Assembly: GCA_020226215.1 (NCBI GenBank)
Contig: CM035227.1
Span: 21,269,866 to 21,333,865 of the forward strand
Source: Sindora glabra
Lineage: Eukaryota > Streptophyta > Magnoliopsida > Fabales > Fabaceae
DNA length: 64,000 nt
Reading direction: 5' to 3'
Part shown: in pieces, positions 1 to 11,630 of the stretch
Layout: each line of letters opens with the position of its first letter
How positions within the stretch are numbered: position 1 is the stretch's first letter
Program-made: the position numbers and the translations under genes
Notes under the pieces: generated by a model
Told to the model about the DNA's origin: nothing
Database searches by the model: none
The model's input: only the letters and a program-made list of their open reading frames with translations

Positions 1-131
1 AGTATACATTAAAACCCCACGCCATCTTTCAATAAAACTATAGATAAGGACAAACCTACTAGTCTTCCACTTCCCTCCCCGTTTCTTCGGACTGAGAGTC
101 CCACAGCGGAGCTATATACAGAACGCGGAGG
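1..131 (+). promoter_or_regulatory. 5' flank of the APD-type RING gene
   Basis: This short stretch lies before the first plausible ATG at 132. A TATA-like TATATA sits at 113-118. That is too close to the ATG to act as its TATA box, because transcription would then start inside the proposed first exon. Either transcription starts further left, outside the window, or the true first exon differs. Confidence 0.3.
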
Positions 132-2295
132 ATGCTGCCGGCGAGCCAACATCAGCGGTGGCAAGTCACTTTGCGGCGCCTCGTAGCTCCTCTGGCAATT
201 TGGATTTGTGGCATGTAATTTTTCATCTCTTACGGTCTCGTCCCACCAAGAATGTTCATTCTGAAATATCTGTGTTTGCTTTTGCAGTTTCAGAAAGTCT
301 CCGATATGGGTATTACGGGGATTCCCGCGTGGTGCTGGGGCCCAGCTCATCCCGTTTGATGAAGGCAAGCTCTGTTTTTGTGAGGCAAATTGAAGTAGCA
401 CTTGATTCTAACAATGAAGTTCTGCTTCATTGCTTCAATGAGAAGCCTCAGTTAAGCTCCCAAACAAATTGGAGTAAGTCGAGGTTTCTAGTTGTTGAAC
501 CGTATAGTCGACAGGTAACTGTAAATTGGATTTATCTATGACTTTAGTCCTGTCATTTATCATTGATTAAGGTTAACTCGTTTCAAATCATCCAAGGATT
601 CACCTTGAATTTTTCCATCTTCAGGGGTTTTCCTTGTGGTTAAATAAAGGCTCCTCTATCCATTTGAGATGGGAAACACAGATTCACTATTTAAATCAGC
701 TAGATGGAGTCGTGATTAAAGGTTATTTGAGTGGATATCCTACGCATAGATTCTAATCTTTATTTGATTTAAAATGAACAAAAATATTATAGGTATTAAA
801 TTCTGCAAACTTATTCCATTATCTTATATTTAATGACAATCCTTAATTTATATTTGAAATTTAATTTCTAATCCTATTTTTGGTATATATGGTATTGCTG
901 TAAAATGAATTATAGTGCAGTTTTGTCTTCTAAGGCATTCAATTTTGGTTTAACAGGAGCAAGGAGATTTGCAAAACTGCAACCTAAACAGACAATGTCC
1001 GCCGATGGAAATGCAATCCATGAAACCACCGGTAATTAATTTACTTATTTAATGTCCATATCTCGCCAGAAACAAGTCTTTTATGGATATTATCAGGAGG
1101 TTCGTGTAGGTCCGAGGTTTTCTGGAGTAATTTCTTCCAAGATTTTAGCCTTAATTAGCTTGAATTAAACTCATCTCTTATGATATTACCAGCTAAAGAA
1201 GCTGAGTACATCATCGAGGAAGACGATGAATACCAAGTTGGGGTTGTAAACATGAATTCAAGAAACATTATAGCCAACATTCAAGTTAATGTTTCAGCAA
1301 AAATATATGATATCAGCAAAGCCACTAAGATGTGCTCAACTGCAGAAGGATCCTGCAAGCTTAGTCTCCTCTTTCCTAAGATGCATTATGTAGTTCTGAC
1401 CTCAGCCGAAAATGTAAGTCATGGCCTTTGTTTGAAACTTAGGGTTTGTTTGGAAGAAGACAAATTGGTGAAAGAAAGTTATTTTCTTAAAAATAAACTA
1501 GTAATGGAACGATGACCTTCAGTTTCGTTTCCTCCTTTCCTTACTCCAAAAAAACCAATTTTAGCTTTCTGCAGTTGTTTTTCCCATGGATCTTGACAAG
1601 TGAAATTTAACATTGTTGGCACAAATTTACTACAGGGTGAACTTAGCGGATGGAATTGGATGGTTGAAGTTTCTTTCCTGGTTCGTGTGGGAGTCTACTT
1701 ACTACTTTTAGGTACACAATAATAATGATAAACTACCTTAAAAGCCTTTGGTTAATGTTATGTATGTGACTAAATCTTTCTCCTTTTGTGATTTGCAGTT
1801 TTTATTGCCTTCGTTGTTTTTCTGATACTGAAATACCTTGAAGCCAGAGGTGAAGATGATGAGAGCACAGGCGTAGCAGTAGACACGTACAGAACAAGTC
1901 ATGCAGTTGAGGCGCCACGAGAAGCAACTGAAAGAGAACCTATGATGCAAGCGAAACCAAACACATACGGTACTAACGAACAAGATGACGGCGAAGATTC
2001 TGATGCATCAAGCACCTCTTCCGACGATTTATACGATGAGAAATTATGTGTCATTTGTTATGACGATCAGCGCAACTGCTTCTTTGTTCCTTGCGGCCAT
2101 TGTGCCACTTGCTATGACTGTGCACAGAGGTAACGAATATTTCATATTCGCTTTTTTGACAAATGAGGGTTTAAGCTTTGGAGATTCTCGTTAAGAAGCA
2201 GTTTTTGGTCTTGCAGGACCATGAATGAGGAGAGCAAAGTTTGTCCCATATGCCGAAGGCTTATTCGCAGAGTAAAAAGACTGTTCCACAGTTAG
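132..2295 (+). CDS. APD-type membrane-anchored RING E3 ubiquitin ligase
   Basis: Eight exons are proposed: 132-207, 288-514, 625-721, 957-1031, 1193-1413, 1636-1711, 1799-2129 and 2217-2295. Phases agree throughout and give 393 aa. The order of parts matches the plant APD (ABERRANT POLLEN DEVELOPMENT) family: a conserved extracytoplasmic region (about residues 27-230, with segments RYGYYGDSRVVLGPSSSRL and EYIIEEDDEY), a transmembrane helix across the exon 6/7 junction (about 242-265), an acidic Ser/Asp-rich linker, and a C-terminal C3HC4 RING at about 341-380 (CVIC, PCGH, CYDC, CPIC). Family members act as E3 ligases on endomembranes, known mainly in pollen development. The RING zinc ligands are all present. 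Exon 1 is the weak point: its donor (T|GTGGCA) is poor, and the N-terminal hydrophobic stretch is weaker than usual for the family. The first exon may therefore be wrong or lie left of the window. Exons 2-8 are solid. Confidence 0.85.
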
Positions 2296-3311
2296 GCATG
2301 TGAACATCTTATTCGAGTCGAGTGATGAAGTGCATAGTTGGCAAGATTCAAGAGATAATTAGTGATTAAATAATTTCGATTAGGCTTCTGAATACATTGA
2401 ATGACATTGACGATCTATTTGTTACTTTGAGAAGAAGCTCAACGTGGCTTTCTGTTTTTGGCACAAATGGACGGGAGGGAACGACTTACTCTGATTTTTT
2501 TAATTTTTTATGATAGTCACGCTTTGACGATTAGAATTATTGTGTAAATTATAACGTAGTTAGTAATAATTTATGCATTGAAATTAGAATGATGAATTTG
2601 ATTCAAATTCAAATTATTACCGATTTATAATTATTTTATATTATGAATTTTCACCTTGTTAAAATTAAAATTTTGAATGAGAGTAGAATTGAGATTTTTT
2701 ATCAAGTAAATATTTTTTAATTATTTGAATACTCTCATAAAAATTTGTAAGAACTATAGGAATAATAATGAGAAAGTTGAAGAATTATGATTGATAATTT
2801 TTACAAGTATTATTCTTTTGATACAGTGAATATTTTTTCATTTATAATTTTTTTATGTTAAACTATCCTTATATTGATGCATTACTCTAAGCTAATTCAA
2901 TCGTTTGATCCTTATGTATTTTGAAGAGAGAATATTTTTCTCATCATTGGATTATTGAATGCACAAAATAAATTTTAGGGGCAAGAAAGAGAGGATTACA
3001 ATATAACAAATTTTGTTTTTTTTCTCCTTCTTAATAGTGAGTGTGATAAGTGACTCAATATACTTGCCACTGAGTTTCAGAATATAATAAAGGAAAAGCC
3101 TCAAATGCACTGAAAGTGCCAGCACATACCATTTTGCGTTAAACATACTTTGAAAAATAAACCACGTGAAAAGACACCTTTATGGTCTGTTTGAAAAGAA
3201 TGTATGGAGCAAACGAAAAGGGAAGATGAGAGTGCTATCTTCTAAAAGGTGAACCAGAAATGGAAGTGGGATCCTCCATTTTCTCACTCTTAATCAAACC
3301 ATTTTGCGGCG
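2296..3311. other. 3' flank and AT-rich intergenic DNA
   Basis: This follows the APD-type gene and should include its 3' UTR. No open frame of interest was seen. The stretch 3182-3303 has weak inverted ends (TGGTCTGTTTGA / TCAAACCA) but no clear target duplication. The Ty3 element begins at 3317 after its AAATG duplication (3312-3316). Confidence 0.5.
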
Positions 3312-3316
3312 AAATG

Positions 3317-3955
3317 TGATGACAAAAATGTATCTTAAATTGGATTTCAAAACAACAAAAATAGAATAGATAGAGGATGGCGCCACAATCACAAGATTGA
3401 TAAGGTAAAGGAACGATTACTACAAGAGTCTTAGTTTCTTGATAAGATTAAAGATAATCGGCTCACTCAAGAACCTAAGAGTCACACGCTTTCACAAGTG
3501 TGTTAAATCTCAAATTGCATTCAAAACTAAATAAAAATCTATTTATAAAAGCTTATATATGTTCAGTCCTCATAAGCCATCATGTGCAAACTCTAATGGG
3601 CTTCTTATACTAATAAGCCCAATTCTAATTAAATTAAATAAAATAACAAGTCTTCATATCAAAATAAATCTAAAACAAGCCTCAGCCTACATGGCCCATT
3701 TATTACAAAAATACTAAACTAACTAAATTAACTAAATGCTAATGGATTCCATTAGAGATCATGTCTTCCAAATATATGCAATTGACCATCTTAGACTCTT
3801 CTAACTTCAAATTGGGTCTACTTTCAAATAGGGCAGCAACCATCTTCTCCAGGTCTTCCTTTATCCTTTTTGCTTTTATCCTTGTTAATAGTCCTTGAAA
3901 CCCTTCCAACACCTTCAAGCCTTTGTCTTCGATGAGCCTTTTTTTAATCTCATCA
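3317..3955 (-). repeat. 3' LTR of the Ty3/gypsy element
   Basis: This is the left LTR, the 3' one in element orientation, and matches 9659-10297 along its whole length with no net indel. Over the first ~130 bp I count roughly one difference in ten by eye, so the insertion is old. The pol reading frame runs into this LTR and stops at 3739-3741, about 215 bp past the LTR boundary. Confidence 0.93.
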
Positions 3956-6900
3956 GTCCCTCCTTCTTCAAGAGAATTCACCCTCGAATTTGACTCTTCA
4001 TTACTCACATCAAAGAGAGATAAATAAGATACATTCAAAGTAGCACTTATACCATACTCACCCGGTAAGTCCACTTTGTATGCATTATCCTCAATTCTCT
4101 CTATGACTTGGAATGGTCTATCCCTTCTTGGTTGAAGCTTTGAATTTCTTTGCATGGAAAACGTTTCCTTGCGCATATGTACCCAAATCTAATCTCCGGA
4201 TTCAAATACCACTTTCTTTTTTCCCTTGTTGGCATATTTTGCTTGTTGATCTACTTTCTTTCAATTGAACCTTCACCTTTTCATGCAACTTTCTAACAAA
4301 TTCAATTTTGACATTACCATTCTTATGCACTAAAGATGAAACATTAGGCAGTGGCAACAAATCAAGTGGGGTGAGGGGATTAAATCCATAAACAACCTCA
4401 AATGGTGAATGCATGGTAGTAGAATGAAATGTCGTATTATATGCAAATTCAATGTGAGGCAAACATTTTTCCCATGATTTGAGATTCTTCCTTACCATAC
4501 TCCTAAAAAGAGTAGTCAAGGTACGGTTTACCACATTTGTTTATCTATCTATTTGTGGGTGACATGTAGTAGAGAATAGAAGTTTGGTTCCAAGCTTTTG
4601 TCATAGGGTCCTCCAGAAGTAACTCAAAAGCTTAGAGTCTTTACCCGAAACTAGGCTTCTTGGCAAGCCATGCAACCTCACAATCTCTTTGAAGTACAGG
4701 TCCGCAACATGTGTAGCATCATCTACTTTTCTACATAGAACAAAATGAGCCATCTTTAAGAAGCAATCCACAACCACAAATATGGAGTCCTTACCATTCT
4801 TTGTCCTTGACAAACCTACAATGAAATCCATAGAAACATCAATCCAAGGATAATTCGGAACAAGTAATGGAGTATAAAGGCCATGGGATGTACCTTGGAT
4901 TTAACCCTCTTGCACATAATACACTTTTTATAGAATTGATAAACATTATGTTTCATTTTAGGCCAAAAGAAGTGTTCTTGTAAGATTATTAAAGTTTTAG
5001 ATACACCAAAGTGCCCCTATCAAACCACCCTTATGGGCTTTTTTCACAAGCAAATCATGAATTAAGCATTTAGGCAGATACAATTTATTCTCCTTAAACA
5101 GATACCCTTCATGCTTATAAAACCTCTCGTGAGCCCCCTTTTCACAAAACACATATAATCCAGCAAAGTCAGCATCATGCATATAAAGTTCCTTTACATG
5201 TTCAAATCTAAGCAATTTTGCATCAAGTATAGAAAGCAAAGAATAACACTTAGATAAAGCATCAACCACTACATTCATTTTACCTTGCTTATGCTTAATA
5301 ACATAAGAAAACTATTCTAGGAACTCTACCCACTTAGCATGCCTTTTATTTAATTTCCCTTGACCCTTAAGATACTTCAATGATTCATGGTCATTATGGA
5401 TCACAAAATCTTTAGGTAGAAGATAATGTTTCCATGTTTGAAGTGCCCTAATCAAAGCATAAAGTTCTTTGTCATAAGTAGGATACTTTAAACATACTCC
5501 ATTAAGCTTTTCACTAAATTAAGCAATGGGATGCCTTTCTTGCATCAAAACAATTCCTATTCTTACATTAAATGCATCACACTCCAATTCAAATGATTTA
5601 GCAAAATCAGGAAGTGCAAGTATGGGTGCATGCATAAGTTTATCCTTCAGTGTATTAAAAACTTCTTGTTATTCTCTTTCCCATTTAAAACCCATATCTT
5701 TCTTGACAACTTCATTTAAGGGTGCAGCAATAGTGCTAAAATTTCTCATAAAGCACTTATAAAAGCTTGCTAATCCATGGAAGCTCCTCACTTCAATCAC
5801 GATCCTAAGGGTTGGCCAATCTTTTATGGCTTTAACCTTTTCTTCATCCACATGCATACTTTTGGAATTAACCACAAAACCAAGAAAAACTACATGATCT
5901 TTACAAAATGTACATTTTCTATATTTGGATACAATTGTTCATGCCTCAAGACTTTCAGCACACGCCTCGAATGCAACACATGCTCATTAAAAGATTTGCT
6001 GTAAACTAAGATATCATCAAAGTAAACAATAACAAATTGCCTAAGAAGTTTCTAAGCACATGATTCATAAATGCATGAAGGTACTAGGTGTATTAGTCAA
6101 CCTAAATGGCATAACTAACCATTCATACAACCCATATTTAGTCTTAAAAGATGTTTTCCATTCATCCCCTTCCCTTATTATTATTTGGTCATATCCACTC
6201 TTAAGATCAATCTTAGAAAAGTAATAAGTACTAAATAATTCATTAAGTAAATTATCCAAATGGGGTATAGGGTGTCTATACTTTATAGTGATATTGTTGA
6301 TGGCACGACAATCAGTGCACATCTTCCACCTTCTATCTTTCTTGAGTACCAAGATGACTGGTTCAGTACAAGAGTTTAGGCTTTCCTTCACCCATCCTTT
6401 CTCTAGCAATCCTTTTACTTGTTTTTAGATTTCTTGAGTTTCTTGAGGATTACTTCAATATGCAGGCCAGTTGGGTAATGTTACTCTCGAAATCAAGTCA
6501 ATTTGATGTTCTATCCCTCTAATCGGAGGTAAGCTGTGAGACACTTCCTTGGGGAAGACATCTTCACATTCCTATAAAAGAGAAGAAACATTACTAGATA
6601 AAGCATTATTAGCAAAAGAATTAATCAATTCATCATGAGGACTTTTTTTACACAAAAGTAGATACATAGGCCGAGAAGTCAACAAAACTTTCCTCACTTC
6701 TTTTTCTCTCATAAACGAATTTTCTCTTCTTTTACACTGACTCTTCCTTTCACTTTTCTTTTCACTCTCGTCTTTCTTACTTGTAAGTGTTCTCACTTTT
6801 TCCCCTTTCTTTTTAAGTTTACCCTCAAACTCACTATTTTTCTTTTCAGTTTTTCTCTCATCTTTTCTCTCTTGCTCTCTTTTTAATCTCATAGTTATTT

Positions 6901-8570
6901 GATCCTCACACACTTGACTAGGAGTCATGGGTATCAAAGTGATTTTGCACCCTCTATGTACAAATGTGAATTTATTGGAATGAACATCATGAATAGCTTT
7001 CATGTCAAATTGTCAAGGTCTTCCCAAAAGGATATGGCTTGTTTCCATAGGCACTACATCACACAAGACTTCATTCTCATACTTGCCAATAGAAAAAGTA
7101 ATTAAAACCTGCCTATTAATAACTAATTCCCCTTCATCACTTAACCATTATAACTTATAGGGCTTGGGATGAGGAATAGTAGTGAGACATAATTTCTTAA
7201 CAAGCCTAACACTAACCACATTGGTACAACTACCACTATCAATAATAAAAGAACAAATCTTCCTAAGTACAAAGCATCTTGAATGAAAAATATTTTCTTT
7301 TTGTGAACTGTTATCCTCCTTGGTAAACTACCTAAGAGATGTCTCACCATAAGTAAGTCCCCCTTGTGGCAAAAAGCCTCACACTTACTATCTTCTTCAC
7401 TTAGAGCATGTGATGATGGAGATGAACTCGCACTTGAGATCTCACCATTCTCCTTCAAAATCATGGTCTTCTTATTCGGACATTGGGATGCAATCTGGCC
7501 TTTCCCAAGGCATTTGAAGCATTTGATTTCCCTATACCGAGAAGTAGAGGAAGTAGAAGCATTAGTAGAATTAAAAGAAGTTTTAGATGAGGATTTACCA
7601 CCTTGGATAGCTGCATCTTTAGTTGAAGTTCACTCCTTCTTCACTCCTTCCTTCCATCTTTTTAAGTTATAAGAAGAGGTGTCTTTCTTCAAAGTCCCCT
7701 TTCTTTTGAGTTGTGCTTCTACTTTGATAGCTTGGTGAACCAAATCTTCAAGTTCTACATAAGGATAGAGTTCCACTATGTCACGGATATCATGGTTCAA
7801 CCCATTCAAGAAACGAGCCATTGTTGCTTCTTTTTCTTCAATTATATTGGCTCTTATCATGGCAACTTTCATTTCTTTATAATAGTTATCAACACTTCTT
7901 CCACCTTGCCTCAAACCTTAAAGCTTTGCATGAAGTTCCCTATTATAGTATGTAGGAACAAACCTCTTGCACATTAGGTTCTTCATTTCAATCCATGTGA
8001 CTACGAGTTCCTTATTATATCTCCTTTGCTCCCTTTGAATTTTATCCCACCACACCAAGGCATAGTCATGGAACTTTAGGGAAGCTACCTTTATTTTCTT
8101 TTTCTCACTGTAGTCATGGCATGAGAATACCTGCTCTATATTCAACTCCTACTCTAAGAATGCTTCAACATTATTCCTTCCATGAAAACTAGAATGTTTA
8201 TTTTAACTCCACCAATTCTCTCATTTTCTCTCACTCTTCCATCTTCTTCTCTCCTCCTCCTATCATTCCTCCTCTCTCTATTATCTCTCCTATCTCTCCT
8301 CCTATCATACCTCCTCTCTTCATCATCCCTCCTATCCCTTCTTCTTTCTCTTAGAGAACTACTAGAATCTCTATGGGTATGTGGAAAACGATTACGTGCT
8401 TGCTTTCTTGCATTATTTGCCACTGTTTCTTGAATATTCCTTATGGCTTCATTCTACCTCTCAAATATTCTTTTAAATCTTTGTGCAAGTCCTTCAATTT
8501 GTAATGTAACAGCCAAGGACTTAGGTGAGGGAGGGGTACTCTCCCTACTTAATCCTCATTTACGAGACAT
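3739..8570 (-). pseudogene. Ty3/gypsy gag-pol remnant
   Basis: This is a broken gag-pol read on the minus strand. The likely gag start is the ATG at 8568-8570 (MSRK), hit by a stop at codon 5 and another near 8450. An Arg/Asp/Glu-rich segment lies at about 8240-8390, and a retrotransposon gag core at about 7640-8145. A zinc knuckle lies at about 7479-7522, where the expected His is Gln. The protease motif DSGS is at about 7230-7245. RT covers about 5760-6450 with the catalytic YFDD at about 6010-6025, followed by RNase H (about 5290-5690). Integrase covers about 3960-5010, with the first core Asp visible in FIVGLSRT...VVVD and the second catalytic region altered. The C-terminal tail continues into the LTR and stops at 3739. 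Frameshifts and stops separate nearly every domain, so no functional polyprotein can be made. Confidence 0.9.
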
Positions 8571-9638
8571 ATCTACAAAATAAAAAAAATTAATGTAATA
8601 AAGGATCCTCTCCACTTGCTAAGTGTTTTACTTAATAGATGTTCACTCGTGTTTCACTTAAAATTAGCTTTGTGTAAGGATTTCTCTCTTACCTTTTTTT
8701 CCTCAAGTGTTCTCAAGAGTTCTTAAGGAAGTTAACCTCCAATCCACACAATCAACCATAACTAAATGATGATCAATCAACAAGACACAAGTGAAGCCAA
8801 CAAAAGAAAACTTTAAAACAAAACTAAGGTAGCCAACAAAGACAATCAGAAAAAAAGCTAAACAAGAAATAAGCACACTAGAAAAAAAATAAACAAAATG
8901 CAAACAAGACAAGAATGGAGAAATTAGAGAAGATTATGTAACATTAAATAATAGCTAAGTCGTTTCTAAAATTTTCTGGTATGGCATCAATCATAAACTA
9001 AGCAAAAGCAAGATAAAAATTGCAAGAAAGTAGCGTCCAAGAAGTACTGTTGTGTGCTGTAGTTTTTTTTTTTGCTGTAGATTTTTTTTTGCTACACAAT
9101 AGTTGTACCCTTTTTTCAAATTGAGTCACACAATTTTTAGTTAGCCATTAATGATGAACTTGCAAGAAAAGAATATGAGAATATTTATATTTGAGACAGT
9201 AAAGATCCAATTTAATTGAACCGGAATTTTGAAAAGAAACAGTAAATAAGGAATTAGAATTGATTGTATTCACAATTTTTGTCAAATCAAGCTATTAGTT
9301 AACACCAAATACTAAAGTAATAGAATTTCATAAGATTGGATAAATTCAAAATTAAGAATATGTGATGAACAGTTGATGAACACGAAGAACATAAGTGCAA
9401 AAAATTAACAATTAGTTATGAATTTAGTCGTTCTAATAACCAAGAAACAAGAATCCAGCAATAAAACAAGTATTGCAACAAGATTTAGGGAAGATTATAC
9501 CAAGAAATGATGAAACCCTAAACTACATGAACAATGCGACGCGAGAACAATACTACATGAACAGTGTCGTGAACAGTATTGGATTAACAATACCGTAAAC
9601 AGTGCGCAATGAACAGTACTCTTCAAATCCAATTCCAA
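8571..9638 (-). other. Untranslated leader of the Ty3/gypsy element
   Basis: About 1.07 kb lies between the primer-binding site and gag. It has no coding potential. It contains two poly-T blocks with GCTGTAG (9053-9095) and a cluster of ACTGTTCA-type motifs on the minus strand (TGAACAGT on plus) between about 9370 and 9621. Confidence 0.7.
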
Positions 9639-9656
9639 CCAAAGCTCATGATACCA
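9639..9656 (-). other. Primer-binding site, initiator-Met tRNA type
   Basis: On the minus strand this reads TGGTATCATGAGCTTTGG, two bases (AT) after the end of the 5' LTR. It resembles the 3' end complement of plant initiator methionine tRNA, the usual primer of many plant LTR elements, with a small deviation after TGGTATCA. Confidence 0.85.
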
Positions 9657-9658
9657 AT

Positions 9659-10297
9659 TGATGACAAAAATGGATCTTGAATTGGATTTCAAAACAATAA
9701 AAACAGAATAGATGGAGGATGGCGCCACAATCATAAGATTGATAACCCAAAGGAATGATCGCCACAAGAATCTTAGCCTTTTGATAAGATTAAAGGTAAT
9801 CGGCTCACTCAAGAACATAAGAGTCACACACTCTCACAAGTGTGTTAAATCTTAAATTGCATTCAAAACTAAATAAAAATCTGTTTACAAAAGTTTATAT
9901 ATGTTTAGCTCTCATAAGTCATTATGTGCAAACCCTAATGGGCTTCTTGTACTAACAAGCCCAATTCTTATTAAGCCAAATAAAATAACAAGTCTTCATA
10001 CCAAAATAAATCTAAAAATAAGCTTCGATCCACATGGCCCATTTATTGTAAAAATAATAAACTAACTAAATTAACTAAATGCTAATGGATTTCATTGGAG
10101 ACCATGTGTTCAAATATATGCAATTGACCATCTTGAACTCTTTTAATTTTAAATTGGGCCTATTTTCAAATAGAACAGTAATTATATTTTTTAGGTCTCC
10201 CTTTATCCTCTTTGTCTTTACTTTTGTTATTGGTCCTTGAAGCCCTTCCAACGTCTTTAGACTTTTGTCTTCAATGAACCTTCTTTGAATCTCATCA
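9659..10297 (-). repeat. 5' LTR of the Ty3/gypsy element
   Basis: This is the right LTR, 639 bp, the same length as its partner at 3317-3955. It includes a decayed copy of the pol C-terminal coding segment (open at about 10075-10297), as expected if the LTR terminus lies inside the pol frame. The outer end TCATCA is followed directly by the target duplication AAATG. Confidence 0.93.
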
Positions 10298-10302
10298 AAA
10301 TG

Positions 10303-11285
10303 AGACATTTCTTTTTTTGTGGAAATCAATGGTTATTAAACAGAAGCTAATTACATTCCCAAACATTTCTAATGGTTTGTTGTGATTGCTGAGTTTTGTA
10401 GCTATCGTAACATGACTCGTCAATGAAGAATTTTACTTTTCGGGCACTAGATAATGGAGCAATTATCCTTCCTGCACGTGATGCTTCGTCATGTTTGGTG
10501 ATTTTCAGCTATGGAATTATGGATAAGAGACAGTCTTTCCAATGCATCGAATTTTGATCTTTAATCTCGAATTGAATACTTTCTTTAGCTAGATAGGCAA
10601 AGTGCGCTTTCTTGATTTAGAAAAAGTGCCTACAGTCTTAGACTTCATATTTGGGCGGCCTCAAATGTTGCTGCAGCTATTCTCCTTCCACTTCATACTT
10701 ACACATCAATAAATTTCACCAACAGTACTTGCTGACCTGGTTTAGCCGAGAATTCGCAGACTTGTTATAGAATTGAAACAATATGTTATATTTTGACATC
10801 TACTAAAAAATTTTTTTAACAAGTTTTCGACTTTTTTCAAAACACTTGCGAAAAACATGAATCTACATAAAAAATTATAATACCAGGGAAGAATACTTTC
10901 ATTTAGCACGGTTGAGATAGGCAAAAATGCTGCAAGGAAGGTTTAGGTGGTGGTGACCGTTGAAATATAAGTGTACGCTTATATTAGAATATTTATAGTG
11001 ATTGATATCATTCTTATGTCACTCGGATATGATTATGTGGTTGTATGATAGTTCACGGCATAATCTTTCTAATAAAATATGATAATCATTGCAAGTAAAT
11101 TCATCTAAAATAAAACTTACTTTGATTATGAATATAAAAACATGATTTCAAAAATAAATAATCAAATCATAATATTTAGAAATTAATTAATAAACAAAAG
11201 TTTGATCTTTCTTAATTTCTTTATAATAAACACCAAAAATTTCAGAATGTTTCACTCATTAAAAATCTAAATCAAAATATTACAT
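10303..11285. other. Low-copy-looking DNA without a recognised gene
   Basis: The part 10330-10740 has a more balanced base composition than the AT-rich surroundings. It holds a 44-codon plus-strand frame from the ATG at 10423, which matches no family I know. No splice structure could be built. The remainder is AT-rich. Confidence 0.35.
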
Positions 11286-11288
11286 TAA

Positions 11289-11627
11289 GGTGGTGTTGGG
11301 TTCATAAAATATTTTTAACATTTCCGAGAATGTTTTAGGAGAATATTACATTCTCATGTTTGATTCAAAGTTTAAAAAAAATACTTGGGAATGTCACATT
11401 TCCGGGAATCTTTTTGACCCAACATTTTCTCAAAATATTCCCAGAGAGGAAAGTGGGTATCTCATATTCCCGGGTAATGAAAATGTGATATTAAAATATT
11501 CTCAAAAAAATTTATAGTAAACTAAATATAGGAATGTTACATTCCCGTTAATTAAATTTTCAAAAATCACATTCCAAAAAATATATACTTTCCTAAAAAT
11601 GTAAGATCTCGTGAATCAAATGTCACC
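11289..11627. mobile_element. PIF/Harbinger-like (Tourist-type) MITE
   Basis: This 339-bp element has imperfect terminal inverted repeats GGTGGTGTTGGGTTCA and GGTGACATTTGATTCA, and a TAA target duplication at 11286-11288 and 11628-11630. The 3-bp TAA duplication and GG-initial TIR fit PIF/Harbinger. It has no coding capacity. Internal sequence (ATTCTCATGTTTGATTCAAAG) resembles the left end of the larger element at 30029-31528, so the two probably belong to one family. Confidence 0.8.
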
Positions 11628-11630
11628 TAA

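Larger units (their letters stand above)
3317..10297 (-). mobile_element. Full-length, decayed Ty3/gypsy LTR retrotransposon
   Basis: The element is 6981 bp and is read on the minus strand. Its two LTRs are exactly 639 bp each (3317-3955 and 9659-10297), and both run TGATGA...TCATCA. The 5-bp target duplication AAATG flanks it at 3312-3316 and 10298-10302, so both ends are exact. Inside, from right to left, are a primer-binding site resembling the initiator-Met tRNA type (9639-9656), an untranslated leader, gag with an Arg-rich part and a zinc knuckle, protease, reverse transcriptase, RNase H and integrase. A purine-rich tract (GAAGAAGGAGGGAC on the minus strand) abuts the 3' LTR. Integrase lies after RT/RH, which identifies Ty3/gypsy rather than Ty1/copia. 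Many stops and frameshifts show it is inactive. The lineage within Ty3/gypsy was not determined. Confidence 0.95.

Noticed and set aside
9..401. 130-codon minus-strand frame over the RING gene
   Set aside because: It is antisense to the first exons of a well-supported gene, with no recognisable domain.
3182..3303. Possible small MITE with TGGTCTGTTTGA / TCAAACCA ends
   Set aside because: Arms need gaps to align and no target duplication is visible.
8182..8433. Ser/Leu-rich plus-strand frame
   Set aside because: It is the antisense shadow of the Arg-rich gag segment of the Ty3 element.
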